64,000 nt of DNA, from assembly GCA_022457155.1 (NCBI GenBank), contig JAJGOT010001022.1, forward strand, positions 1-64,000, given 5' to 3'. A program made the position numbers and the translations under genes. This stretch comes from Cladopsammia gracilis (taxonomy: Eukaryota > Cnidaria > Anthozoa > Scleractinia > Dendrophylliidae). This document shows, one piece after another, positions 22,960 to 32,603 of this stretch (its first letter is position 1; every line of letters starts with the position of its first letter). The notes beneath the pieces were generated by a model that made no database searches, was not told the DNA's origin, and saw only the letters and a list, made by a program, of their open reading frames with translations.

Positions 22960-23190
22960 AAAAAGTATGACACAAAGAAAAAGTCAATCACAAATTGATA
23001 TCAACATAAATTCTCACCGAAAAATGAAATTTCTTTTATGGTAAAGTCCCTCGCCTGCTTGAAAATTCTTTAAAACTCCGCTTCGCCCCCCGCACTGATA
23101 AAACTTGAAGCAAGATTTCGTCGCTCGTCGCTTACAGCTCTCCTTTTTCTCCACTACAGCGGCTTCTGAGTACTTTTTAAAGCTTTCTCT
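22960..23190. repeat. Third copy of the arm of the 32.6-35.6 kb inverted-repeat element
   Basis: GACACAAAGAAAAAGTCAAT through ACAGCGGCTTCTGAGTA matches the left arm at 32710-32960 in the same orientation and the right arm at 35250-35510 inverted. No partner arm was found close by, so it looks like a solo terminus. Confidence 0.7.
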
Positions 23191-23867
23191 TTCCATTTTG
23201 AATGTGTGTTATTATTCCGACAAGACAAAGAAAACCAAGCACATGCCGAGCGCGGCAGACATTTTTGTAGAATGTTTATGTGACCTGCGACCCGGTTAGT
23301 AATAATATATGCGTGCATAAATTTGCATGCACTAATGTGACAAAAACAAGAAGAAACGCCACCGATTTTATACCTCATGCGCTTACTGCGCATGAGTAAT
23401 GATGTTTTGAACAGACAGCAGAACAGACTGAGGAATCCGATCATCACAGTTCCCAAAAAAGAAACAATCTTAGTTTTACCTTATTTAGGGGTACAAAGTA
23501 AAATTGTTACCAAACAGCTTAAGACCTGCATTAATAAATTTTATGGCTGCATTGATCTTACAGTCAACGCACTTCACGCGTGAACGCACAACTTCAACTA
23601 TTCATCGATTAGGTCATTCTTCGATTTCATTCTTCCAAAAATTTGCTGATTATTCGTATCTTTTATTTTATAATCGAATCATGAATTTCGTTATTAAAAA
23701 TAATGTTCATGACAGTGTAAGAATGATAAGATTTTTCGTCCGTTTAGATAAAACTGTATTTTTCATAAGGTAGCTTTTTTTATTACACGTAACTTTGAAT
23801 AGTTTCAGTGTCGTGCGCCGTGGGAATTTAATTTAACCGCGAGCATTAATTTAACCGCCCAAATTAA

Positions 23868-24269
23868 AGCCTGGTTCCCACTAGTGAAATAAGCATAAGT
23901 GTAAGCGCAAGCATAAGCACAAGAATGTTCCCACTTGTGAAATAAGCATAACACTGGCGACGTACGCATGCGCAGTGAAAGTCTCGGTAGGAAACAAGAT
24001 GGCGGAAATGGCAGCGGAGATCTGGAACTTTGTCATTCTGATTGGTTGATTTCTTGTGCTTATGCTTATGCTTATTTCACGCCGGTTCCCACTTATGAAA
24101 TAAGCACAACACAAGCGAATTAAGCATAAGCGCAGTCGTAAGAAAAAGGAAAATGTTCCTTTTTCTTGTGCTTACGCTTATGCTTATTTCACGCCGGTTC
24201 CCACTAGCGTTATCTTATGCTTATGCTTGCGCTTACGCTTATGCTTATTTCACTAGTGGGAACCAGGCT
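23868..24269. mobile_element. Foldback MITE with TAA duplication (GCATAAGC family)
   Basis: TIRs AGCCTGGTTCCCACTAGTGA and TCACTAGTGGGAACCAGGCT continue as AATAAGCATAAG arms and are flanked by TAA (23865-23867 and 24270-24272). The interior repeats the motif GTTCCCACT(T/A)(G/A)TGAAATAAGC several times in both orientations, an unusual multi-armed structure. TAA duplications fit PIF/Harbinger. Confidence 0.8.
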
Positions 24270-24278
24270 TAACGGTCT

Positions 24279-24680
24279 TCATGAGATCTCAAGAGACGAG
24301 TTTATTTTTGAAACGATGGCAAGAAATTCGCTTGGGGGTTTTTTACAATCCTGGTAAACCTTTACCTTTGCACACTTTTGAAGCGGTATTGTGTCCTCTT
24401 GTTTACGGCTTACTGGAATCTGACCCATTCTGATAAACTTAAAATTCCCGGGAAGCAACTCTCCCACTTCGTTGACAATATCTAGTCTAAATTCTCTTAG
24501 CGGTTTGGCTAAGCAGCTACTGTACTCTTCCTTTCTACGAACGCAATTGCGTCCGGCTTTTCTTTCAGTGTGATTTTGAGAAGAACTTCTTCCGCCATAT
24601 TGTTTCGACCGCGCTCTCTGTGATTTTTTATTCGAAACTAAATCCTTATCTTTAAAGTTATTTCCAAAGTAACATTAATT
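24279..24680 (-). other. Open frame inside the TA element (unrecognised)
   Basis: The minus-strand frame is open for about 130 codons without an early ATG. It includes SKQYGGRSSSQNHTERKAGR and the more domain-like FRLDIVNEVGELLPGNFKF, then IPVSRKQEDTIPLQKC, ending IVSKINSSLEIS. No transposase motif is visible. It may be a captured host exon; its ubiquitin-like-fold flavour is only an impression. Confidence 0.3.
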
Positions 24681-25173
24681 TAATTTAAGAATGAAATATA
24701 CATGTGAAGAATGGAATAATCTAATTAAGAATGGAATGTACACGTGAAGAATGCAATCTTCGTTGTGTGGGCGTTCATGCGTGAAGTGCGTTGACTGTAA
24801 GGTGATTTTCCAAAATGCTCATCGCATTAAGTCCTTTTTTCCCTACAAAGATAGGTTCAACCGTTCCCAAATGTCAAAAGTTGTGTATAAGGCTAGTTGT
24901 TGGGATTGTCAGGATTTCTACATTGGAAAAACAAAACGAAGATTGCATGACAGAAAAACTGAACATTTTAAAGGAATCACAAGTACTTGTCATGCATCTG
25001 CTATAGCAGACCACGTCACATCAACTGGTCACAACTTCAAATGGGACCACTTTGAGATATTGGCAAAAGGTCGGTCTGATACTCACTGTAATATTAAGGA
25101 AACTCTACTTATTCAGGAACTCAGACCTACCCTTAACGATAATGTCAGCAGCGAAAAGCTAATTCTTTATTAG

Positions 25174-25670
25174 TTTGCATCTTTTATATGCAAATTTTTC
25201 TCATCTTATGTTATTGTTGTTGTTAATTAGTTACTTATTATTCATTTAAATTTAATTGTTACTTGTATTCTAAACGGTCACTTCTGAGGATGTATGTTGT
25301 AACATACGAAACGTCAAGTTAATATTTTGTTTTTCAACATGCGTTTTATTGTCATGTTTGTCACTGCAGTTTGTGTGCGATTTCTTATTAAGCTACGATG
25401 GCCAAGGAGAATTAATTTTTAGAGATTTCTTACCTTCACTTTATTGTCCCTTGATGTGTCCTGACCGGTTTAAATGCATATTAACCGCTTTTGTCAGTCT
25501 GGATAGTGGCACGAGTGACAAAAGTGGTAAAAATGCATTTAATTTCTATCGCTTCTCAATTCCGTGACAAATCGTATTATTACCTATATTTCATTACTGT
25601 GTACTGTCTTCGAATCTGAAATTTGATGTGGCTCACATACCACGGTTGGGCTGCCTGTGGGAAGACTCGT
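25174..25670 (+). repeat. 3' terminal-type repeat of the PLE remnant (right copy)
   Basis: It follows the PLE stop codon directly and is repeated inverted at 20760-21545. An extra 130-bp stretch (about 25400-25540) is absent from the left copy. It contains a hammerhead-like motif. Confidence 0.7.
25280..25319 (+). ncRNA. Hammerhead ribozyme candidate in the PLE repeat
   Basis: Stem I is ACTT with AAGT. The core CTGAGGA (CUGANGA) is at 25284-25290. Stem II is GTATGT with ACATAC around TGTA, after one unpaired T. GAAA is at 25308-25311, then CGTC with predicted cleavage after the final C at 25315. Stem III is almost absent, a minimal design reported for PLE-borne hammerheads, which may act as dimers. 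Its position just downstream of the PLE coding region is the expected one. Confidence 0.65.
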
Positions 25671-26535
25671 CTTGGAAGTTTATCCGCCCGACCGCCATTT
25701 TGAAAGCGAAGAATGCCCTAGGGACGAGGTTGCGTGTAATTTTCGAAAATTTAAGGTGGCTCTGAATCCCACCTACAAAATTTTTTTCAAACTTTGCCAA
25801 AAGTTGCATTTTATCCTACTGATCAAAATTAGACAATAAAAAATGGGGTTCACTGAGTCATTTTTGAGTAATTAACACTTAAAGCTAAAATTAAGGGTGT
25901 TTTTAGCACGTTATACTGTTGCTATAGTAACATTGTGTCACAAAAATGATAACAACGTGTTCACCAATCATTGGGCATTCGTTTGATATCATGATTGTAG
26001 CATCAACTGATAAAGAGTGGTTTTAATGACGCATCAAAATCTAAATCTTGGAAAGTGCTGGAAACTGTTGGGAACCACCTTAACTAATAACTTTCCTAAC
26101 AGACAGACAATTCTTAATAGACAAATTCGGCTAACGCATTGTTGTACCCATTTCAAACCTTTTGGGGTTAGAACTCTTTGTTCGTCATATTTCCATATCA
26201 ATGAAGCATTGACATGGAAATTACATGGAAATATTGTGAACAAAGAATCTTATTCCCAGAAGGTTTGAATTGGGTACAACAATGCGTTAGCCGAATTTGT
26301 CTATGAGGTATTAATGTGAACCATTAAACAATCCCCTCCAAATTTAAATGCCAATTAGTGGTGGAGCAAGGAAAGAAGTGTTGAAATGTTTCTATTTTGA
26401 AGCAGAACTATTTTCACTACAAGCTCCACCATCCTCCTTCATGGTTTTATAGGGAAAATAAATAAGTAAATGAAGCCTTTTGAGAAGTCAGTACACAGAA
26501 ATGAGAAACAGAAACAGAAATTTCACCTGCTGGCT

Positions 26536-26786
26536 TACAGCCCCCCAACCCCCCCCCCCCCCCCCCCCTCCCTGCACCCTTGCCATCCTTGATAATCAAG
26601 GCAAGGCATACCCCGGGGCGTACCGGGGCGTAGCTGGGGGGGGGGGGGGTCCTGGGGTGCTCGTGATCCCCCCTTTGTAGGATAATTTTAGTAAAACACG
26701 GCGTGGATGCCAACATGACAATCTGGTAAGTGCCCTGGGTGTGACACAGTGTGACCCCTCCCTTTGAAAAATCCTAGCTATGCCCC
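26536..26786. mobile_element. MITE with GGGGCGTAGC ends and C/G homopolymers
   Basis: The ends CGGGGCGTAGCTGGG (from about 26621) and CCTAGCTATGCCCCTG (to about 26786) are imperfect inverted repeats, with a G12-13 run just inside the left end. A run of 20 C lies just outside at 26549-26568. Apparent proline- or glycine-rich ORFs here are produced by these runs. Confidence 0.55.
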
Positions 26787-26799
26787 TGCATACCATAGT

Positions 26800-28570
26800 T
26801 AAATGGAGTTGATATTATAATACAAAACAATAAATAGTAATCAAAATAATTATAGCAATTCATAAGTGATACAAAAGCTCCAAGAAATATCAAGTGAGCC
26901 AAAATTTCCCCCAACTATGAAGGTTATTTGAGAATTTTTTGTGGGAGTGCCAGGATTTCCGAAGGAGACCCGACCAAATTCGAAGAGAACCCGATCTATT
27001 CCGAAGATGTCTGAAGATGTTCCGAAGAATTCAGAGGTTTCCATGGACCTCAGTCCTACATTTAATAATATCCAGCTGTTATCATAATGTTCAGAACGAT
27101 AAAAACCTACAAAAAAGTGCCAAATTTTCATGAACATAACAATATTTTTAATTGGATCATGTGATCAGTCAAGGCTGATAGCTCAAATCTGCAAGTCAGG
27201 AGTGAGAAATTGCTCCATAGGCATGAGTTGGTATGAGATCGGAGTTTTGGACTCGCAGGCATGAGACTTGGCAGGTATGTTCTATGCCACCATGCAGAAC
27301 TTAAGTATGTAATAAGTTTTTATTGTCAACTGAAGACAAAAGTAAGCAACCCAGGGCTGCTGTGCATTTCTAGCAGGCTACTGCTAGAGCGCAATCCATC
27401 AAATATCGGTATAGACAATTTATTATTATTTATCTTAGGAATCAATAAAGAAATATATATTTAACAGACTGATTAATCATTGATGCATTTTGTCTATACA
27501 AGTTTATAATTTTATTTATATAATAACACATTATTGATAATTATCTGCTAAAATATGAAACAACTGACAATATGGGGGCATTTACTCACTGATGACAATA
27601 ACTCACAGTTCTCAACCCAATTGTGGGTCTCAAGAGCTTTGCATTTTTGCTAAGAGCAGGACTTTACAAGATATGATAATGACAGACCAAAACCCTCACT
27701 GCCATGCCTCAAGCCCCAATATTTTGGGTCCAGGAAAAAGAGCAGACTGTAGGGCTCCACATTTTGCTGTTGAACCTAAAAAAATGATAAACTTCATTAG
27801 GAAGCCACTCCATGAAAAGAAAACAATAAGCTTAACAAACATATAAAACTTAAGCTTAAGCCTTTAGTTATTAAGGTTATAAAAGCTCATATATAAATTG
27901 TTCAAATCTCATGATCAGAGTGTAGATTGCACAAGAATATGAATCAAATATCATGTTTTTCCTCAGGGGACAAAAAACTTTGATCTCAAAAGGTCGAAAC
28001 AACCTTAGAAATTCTGAGAAATTACAGCTTACGCACTTGTGATAACCTACAAAAATGACCGAACTTTAATCGCAAATAACAGAAAATTGGTGAGAGGTAC
28101 GATGTGGTACGACGTCCTAAATTAAAGGAATAACTTTTTCTACAAAAGATGGTGCGATTTTCGTGGCTAGAACCCGCGCGATATAGTGTCAAGAAACGAA
28201 CGCGTTGGTTGACTACACAACGTGGACGAAAGCCGCCATATTGGACCGGCTTGCGAGAAAGCCTAACAATAGCGAATTCTACTACAAAAGCTGTAATGTC
28301 TGTAATATAAGCAAGTAAATAGAAAAAGTAGCAACATACCTTTCATGAAAACTCCTTTACTGGAAAAAGCGGACTTCATTTTTGAAGAAAAACACACTAA
28401 AAAACATGAAATGTTACGTGGAGAAATTCTCGCAGAAAAGACTGTAAACAAATACGTTGATCTGATTGGTCGACTACTCCTACCAGGATACCTATCGGTC
28501 CGTGTCCAACCGTTAGGTGCAACTTTCCGAGAATTGTTGCGTTTATATCACCATTCACCATTTCATTAGG
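26800..28570. other. 5' flank of the TRIM gene, no other gene seen
   Basis: AT-rich sequence with no convincing exons. A GCCGCCATATTGG motif near 28234-28246 (YY1-like CCAT core) and the surrounding GC-richer stretch at 28140-28260 could be the TRIM promoter. No TATA box was placed. Confidence 0.35.
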
Positions 28571-28577
28571 TGTTTAT

Positions 28578-30074
28578 ATGGCTCAAAGTAAAAGTTTTTT
28601 TTACGATGTTCGAAATGAATTGGAATGTTCTGTGTGTCAGGAGCAGTTCAGTGAAGTCAACGAACCGAAAATCTTGAAATGTCTCCACACTTTCTGCAAG
28701 ATCTGTCTGGAAGCTTGGTTACGACAGCAGCGTGAAGGAAGGTTGAGTTGTCCAACATGCCGACAAATCACCGAGTGTCCAAACAACATTAACAGCCTGC
28801 CATCCAACCTGTTTTACAAGCAGATGGTGGAAATTGTGGAGGCTTACAGCGGTGAAGGACAAGAAGGACAAGAACATTTAGCGCATTGTGAAAACTGCAA
28901 CGAAAAGAAGTCACTAAAGTGTTACTGTTTCGATTGCAACTGCTTCTTGTGTGAAGACTGCCTGGTGGCCCATAAAAAGTTGAAAGTTCTTGGGCATCAT
29001 GTTAAAGAAATTGGAAACTTTGATTCAAGCGATGTTCGAGATTACGCTCGGAAGACTCATGTTTGCAAGAAACATAAAGATGAACTGAGATTTTACTGCC
29101 ATAAATGCAAAATTTGTATTTGTCGTGACTGCGCCATGTTGGAACATCGAGACCACGATTTTATTTCCTTCGACCAAGCACTCGAAAACAAGAAAGCAGA
29201 AATTGGAAAGAAAGTGCAAGAAGTTGAAGCAAACGGCTCTCGTTTAAGATACCACAAAGAATATCTGGAGAAGCGAAGGGAGAGAGTCAATAACAGCATC
29301 GATCAAGCGGCTAATGAAGTCCACCAAGTCGCTGAGCGCTGCATAAATTTCATTCGACAACATGAAGCTACCGTGACCGAAGAGTTACTCAAGCAGAAAG
29401 CAAGTTTGCAAGATTCATTCTCAGCCCAAATGACCGCCTTAGATGGGAAACTGGTGGAAATAGACAGCAGCTTGGAATTCGGCAAAGATGTCATCGAACG
29501 AAATAATTTACCGGAGATTTTAAACGTCGAAGAAATACTAGAACAAAGACTTAAGGAACTGTCTTTATTGCCTGATGAATTTCGCGTCAATCTGGATTGC
29601 TCTGAGGTCAAGTATGTGCCAAATGATATGTCGTCTTTAAAAACCGCACTGGGAAAGCTTTCTTTCACCAACACGGAGCCTTCCTTGTCTATTGTACAAG
29701 GCAAGGGTCTGACAGAGGGTTTACTGTTACTGGAAAAAGAATCTACCTTTACGATAATTACAAAGGACTCGCAGGGACAGACAACTTATAGTCAAATTGA
29801 TGAAGTGAATGTTGACATCCAGTCATTGCAGACTGGAAGGATTACAAAACCCAGCATAACAGACACCAAAGATGGCTGCTATAAAGTGACGTACAAACCG
29901 GAAGATGAAGGAGAATTAAGCGTGTCCATAACAGTATCAGGCGAAGCTATCATGGGCAGTCCATTCCAGTTAAGGGTGAAAGAAACCGGCAAGACGATGC
30001 AAAAGAAAAAAGGAAGACAGCGTCAATCGAAAGGTATTATGAATAAGCAGAAATCAAAACCCGATAGCTCATAA
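28578..30074 (+). CDS. TRIM-family RING E3 ubiquitin ligase with filamin repeat (TRIM45-like architecture)
   Basis: One uninterrupted 498-residue frame. The RING finger is C17-x2-C20, C35-x-H37, C40, C43, C58-x2-C61. B-box 1 lies near residues 103-140 (CENCNEKKSLKCYC onwards). B-box 2 is near 160-195 (CKKHKDELRFYCHKC...CRDC...H). A long coiled coil covers about 195-310. A filamin/ABP280-type Ig repeat covers about 370-470, ending in GSPFQLRV. The C-terminus is basic (KKKGRQRQSKG). The order RING, two B-boxes, coiled coil, filamin without NHL repeats matches TRIM45 and many cnidarian TRIMs, but orthology is not shown. The expected role is substrate ubiquitination in the cytoplasm, with coiled-coil dimers. 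The start is the ATG just before the conserved N-terminal ELECSVC region. The coding region is intronless, which may mean a retrocopy or a natural single coding exon. The stop is followed after six bases by a transposon target duplication, so the native 3' UTR has been displaced. Confidence 0.92.
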   Translation: MAQSKSFFYDVRNELECSVCQEQFSEVNEPKILKCLHTFCKICLEAWLRQQREGRLSCPTCRQITECPNNINSLPSNLFYKQMVEIVEAYSGEGQEGQEHLAHCENCNEKKSLKCYCFDCNCFLCEDCLVAHKKLKVLGHHVKEIGNFDSSDVRDYARKTHVCKKHKDELRFYCHKCKICICRDCAMLEHRDHDFISFDQALENKKAEIGKKVQEVEANGSRLRYHKEYLEKRRERVNNSIDQAANEVHQVAERCINFIRQHEATVTEELLKQKASLQDSFSAQMTALDGKLVEIDSSLEFGKDVIERNNLPEILNVEEILEQRLKELSLLPDEFRVNLDCSEVKYVPNDMSSLKTALGKLSFTNTEPSLSIVQGKGLTEGLLLLEKESTFTIITKDSQGQTTYSQIDEVNVDIQSLQTGRITKPSITDTKDGCYKVTYKPEDEGELSVSITVSGEAIMGSPFQLRVKETGKTMQKKKGRQRQSKGIMNKQKSKPDSS

Positions 30075-30548
30075 AAACCGGTGTAATATGGTTAGGTGGA
30101 AAACGCAGAGTGTGGAAAATGAGGAGTGCGGAGTGTGGAAGATGCGGAGTGTGGAAAATACGGATATGAAAAATACGGAGTGTGGAAAACGCAAAAAAAA
30201 AACACTTGTAATAGGAAGCGATATATTCTATATATATATTTCGATATATTTGAAAGTTGATTTAACGCAATTTAATTTAATTAAACTATATTAACGATAT
30301 TAACAATCAGTCCTTGTGTTTTTTCATTTGTACATTAACGAATAGGTAATGTAACAGAAGTATTGTGAATTAACGGTTTTAACAAAATAAAAAATGCAAT
30401 GCATCACTGCATTTTCGTTGCTAAATCGTAAATTCTGTAACGAATAGGTTAAAACAAGAAGTCAACACGCGCAGCATTATTGTGAATTAACGCTTTTAAC
30501 AATCATTTCTTGTTCCTATAAAGAAAGCAATGCATCATTGCATTTTCA

Positions 30549-30968
30549 TTGCTAGATATGGCTACATATGGCAACTTCGTCATTCCCTCGAGTCAAATTC
30601 CACGAAACCGCACATTGTCGTCGAGTACGCTAATGGGAAAGCGGGAGTGTCAGGACTGCCAAGGATACTCTGTGTCCTGTTTATGCGCTCATGCTGTCGC
30701 GGCGATATTAAAAAGAGGAACCCTCGAATGGCTGATGGCCAACAAGCGTAAGACTGGTGGGCTTAACTACAGCAAAGACATCACCTTTGGAATGCCGGCT
30801 GGGAGAGGCAGGAAAGGAGGGAGACCGCCAAGAAGCAGACGCAGCAAACAAAGTACCAGTGTGGTTGTCCCGCGAAACCCCTCGCCATGCGCTTCAAGTA
30901 TTGTGGCAAATCACATCAAAACTACCCGGACGGAGCCCAATTACATAATTTGTATCCCGCACTGTTAA
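30549..30968 (+). pseudogene. SWIM zinc-finger-like C-terminal remnant of a MULE transposase
   Basis: The 139-codon frame contains CQDCQGYSVSCLCAHAVAAI, similar to the SWIM pattern C-x-C...C-x-H, then a basic tail with GRGRKGGRPPRSRR. SWIM fingers sit at the C-terminus of MuDR/MULE transposases and in proteins derived from them. No DDE core is present, so the element is non-autonomous. Confidence 0.55.
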
Positions 30969-31655
30969 TTCAATCGCTAATTCACAATAATGCTGCCCGC
31001 GATGATTTCTTTAAATTACCTATATCTATAGCTACCAATACCGTACGATTTAGCAATAAAAATGCAATGATGCATTGCTTTCTTTCTTTCTCTTGTTAAC
31101 ACAGTTAATTCACAATGATGCTGCGTGAGTTGATTTGTTTTATTTACCTATTCGTTACAGTGCAGTGATGCATTGCTTTTTATAGGAGCAAGGACTGATT
31201 GTTAAAAGCGTTAATTCTACCTATTCGTTACTGTTCTTTATAGCTGCCGATACCGTGCTATTTAGCAATAAAAATGTACTGATGCATTGCATTTTTTATA
31301 GGAACAAGGACTGATTGTTGAAACCGTTAATTCACAATAATGCTGCGCGTATTGACTTCTCCTATTCGTTAATGTACGAAAGAAAAAACACAAGAACTGA
31401 TGGTTAATATCGTTAATATAGTTTAATTAACTTAAATCGCGTTAAATCAACATTCAAAGAATATATCGCTTCCTATTACAAGTGTTTTTTTTGTTTGCGT
31501 TTTTCACACTCCGCGCGTTTTCCACACTCCGCGTTTTCCACACTCCGCGTTTTCCACACACCGCATTTTCCACACTCCATATTTTCCACACTACGCGTTT
31601 TCCACACTCCTCATTTTCCACACTCCGCACTCCGCACTCCTCATTTTCCACCTAA

Positions 31656-32463
31656 GGCAAGGGTCGCACTTGAGCAAAGTTTAAAGGTTCGCCATGGAAA
31701 AAGTTCAGAAATCCGTTTTTCCAAGAACGGAAATCAAAATTATCTTGATGTGTTTTTGGGTCGCACTGGCGATTACAGAATTTACAATTGTGACAGTTAT
31801 TAAAGCCAGATGCTGCATGAGCCATCAATACTTTGGCGCCAATCTTTGTAAACAAACAGCAACAATGCGCCCAGCCGAAGCAATCGCGTTTACTTTAAGC
31901 CTTTTCTACGTTCTCTATTTGCAACTTCAACTTCAACAAGCAATTTTTGTTTTTAATTTTGTACGAGAGATGGTCAAACGATGCATTTGCCTTGATACTT
32001 TCTATTTATACGAGGAGAAGACGTCTTCGTCGGAGATTTCGCCGCCATCCATACGCCTGGACAGTTCCTCGTCCAATAAATTCTTGGTTCGAGCTACATT
32101 ATAACGATCCAAACATCCCTCAAGATTATTTCCGTCAGCAACTACGACTTAAAAAGGATTCTTTTAATATGCTGTTAAAAACTGTTAAATTCTGCTCTTG
32201 CACAATCAGATATCCGCGATTCTGGTTTTCTTTCATATGACAAGTAGTGACAGTTGTCCAAGTATTTCTATTGTTCGTCTAGAAAAAAAGCTAAAAAGTC
32301 CTGCTCTACCGGTGTTCGTCGGCTCCTTTGATATTTTAGTCAGTCGGTAAAGTTTTGGTGGATTGGCAAATTTAGGGTCGCACTAGGAATCGTCTAGTGA
32401 TGATAGATTTAATTGGATAAGTAAACAAAATTTGACCAAAATAGTCGTAGTGCGACCCTCGCC
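31656..32463 (+). mobile_element. PIF/Harbinger-like element nested in the MULE
   Basis: The ends GGCAAGGGTCGCACTT and GTGCGACCCTCGCC (inverse complement) are flanked by TAA (31653-31655 and 32464-32466). The interior (about 31985-32200, plus strand) encodes RRRRLRRRFRRHPYAWTVPR, then NSWFELHYND and DYFRQQLRLKKDSFNMLLK. This resembles the N-terminal helical part of PIF/Harbinger (ALP1-like, DDE_Tnp_4) transposases. The catalytic part is absent. It inserted at a TAA two bases from the MULE's right tip. Confidence 0.8.
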
Positions 32464-32603
32464 TAACCGTGTAATATTTTACCGCCTTTCATCACTTCCG
32501 GCCGCTAACACCCCTCGCGGCCGGGAGCGATAAGAGGCGGTCGTATTAGCAGGCTATATCCGGATATATGTTTAGTCTGATCACGAATGAAACATGTTTC
32601 ATT

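Larger units (their letters stand above)
23561..24797. mobile_element. Tc1/mariner-type TIR element inside the PLE
   Basis: TIRs of about 34 bp begin CAGTCAACGCACTTCACGC and end GCGTGAAGTGCGTTGACTG, flanked by TA (23559-23560 and 24798-24799). CAGT starts and a TA duplication are typical of Tc1/mariner. No DDE transposase was recognised. The interior holds a minus-strand open frame (24279-24680) and a second, younger MITE. Confidence 0.8.
23430..25173 (+). pseudogene. Penelope-like retroelement, RT end plus GIY-YIG endonuclease, interrupted
   Basis: The first part (23430-23560) reads VPKKETILVLPYLGVQSK and on to CINKFYGCIDL, the region between RT thumb and endonuclease in PLEs. After the inserted element the frame resumes at 24800 with KVIFQNAHRI...FFPYKDRF, then VVYKASCWDCQDFYIGKTKR, a PLE-type GIY-YIG domain with the C-x2-C and YIG motifs. 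It continues with HASAIADHVTSTGHNF and KETLLIQELRPTLN and stops at 25171-25173. Most of the RT is missing, so it is 5'-truncated. The coding frame on both sides of the 1237-bp insertion is compatible once one TA and the inserted DNA are discounted, so the insertion hit a still-open frame. Confidence 0.85.
30090..32468. mobile_element. Mutator-like (MULE) element with long TIRs and 9-bp target duplication
   Basis: Both ends are GGTTAGGTGGAAAA (right end inverted) and are flanked by the identical 9-mer GTGTAATAT (30081-30089 and 32469-32477). TIRs extend several hundred bp. They start with a GTGTGGAAAACGCGGA-type minisatellite and continue through ACACTTGTAATAGGAAGCG, GATTTAACGC and AATGCAATGCATCA blocks. 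A 9-bp duplication, long TIRs and an internal SWIM-like remnant together indicate Mutator. Its right end is split by the nested Harbinger-like element. The MULE itself without that insert is about 1.57 kb and carries no full transposase. Confidence 0.85.

Noticed and set aside
26447..26796. Proline/glycine-rich ORFs on both strands
   Set aside because: Generated by C and G homopolymers near and inside a MITE.
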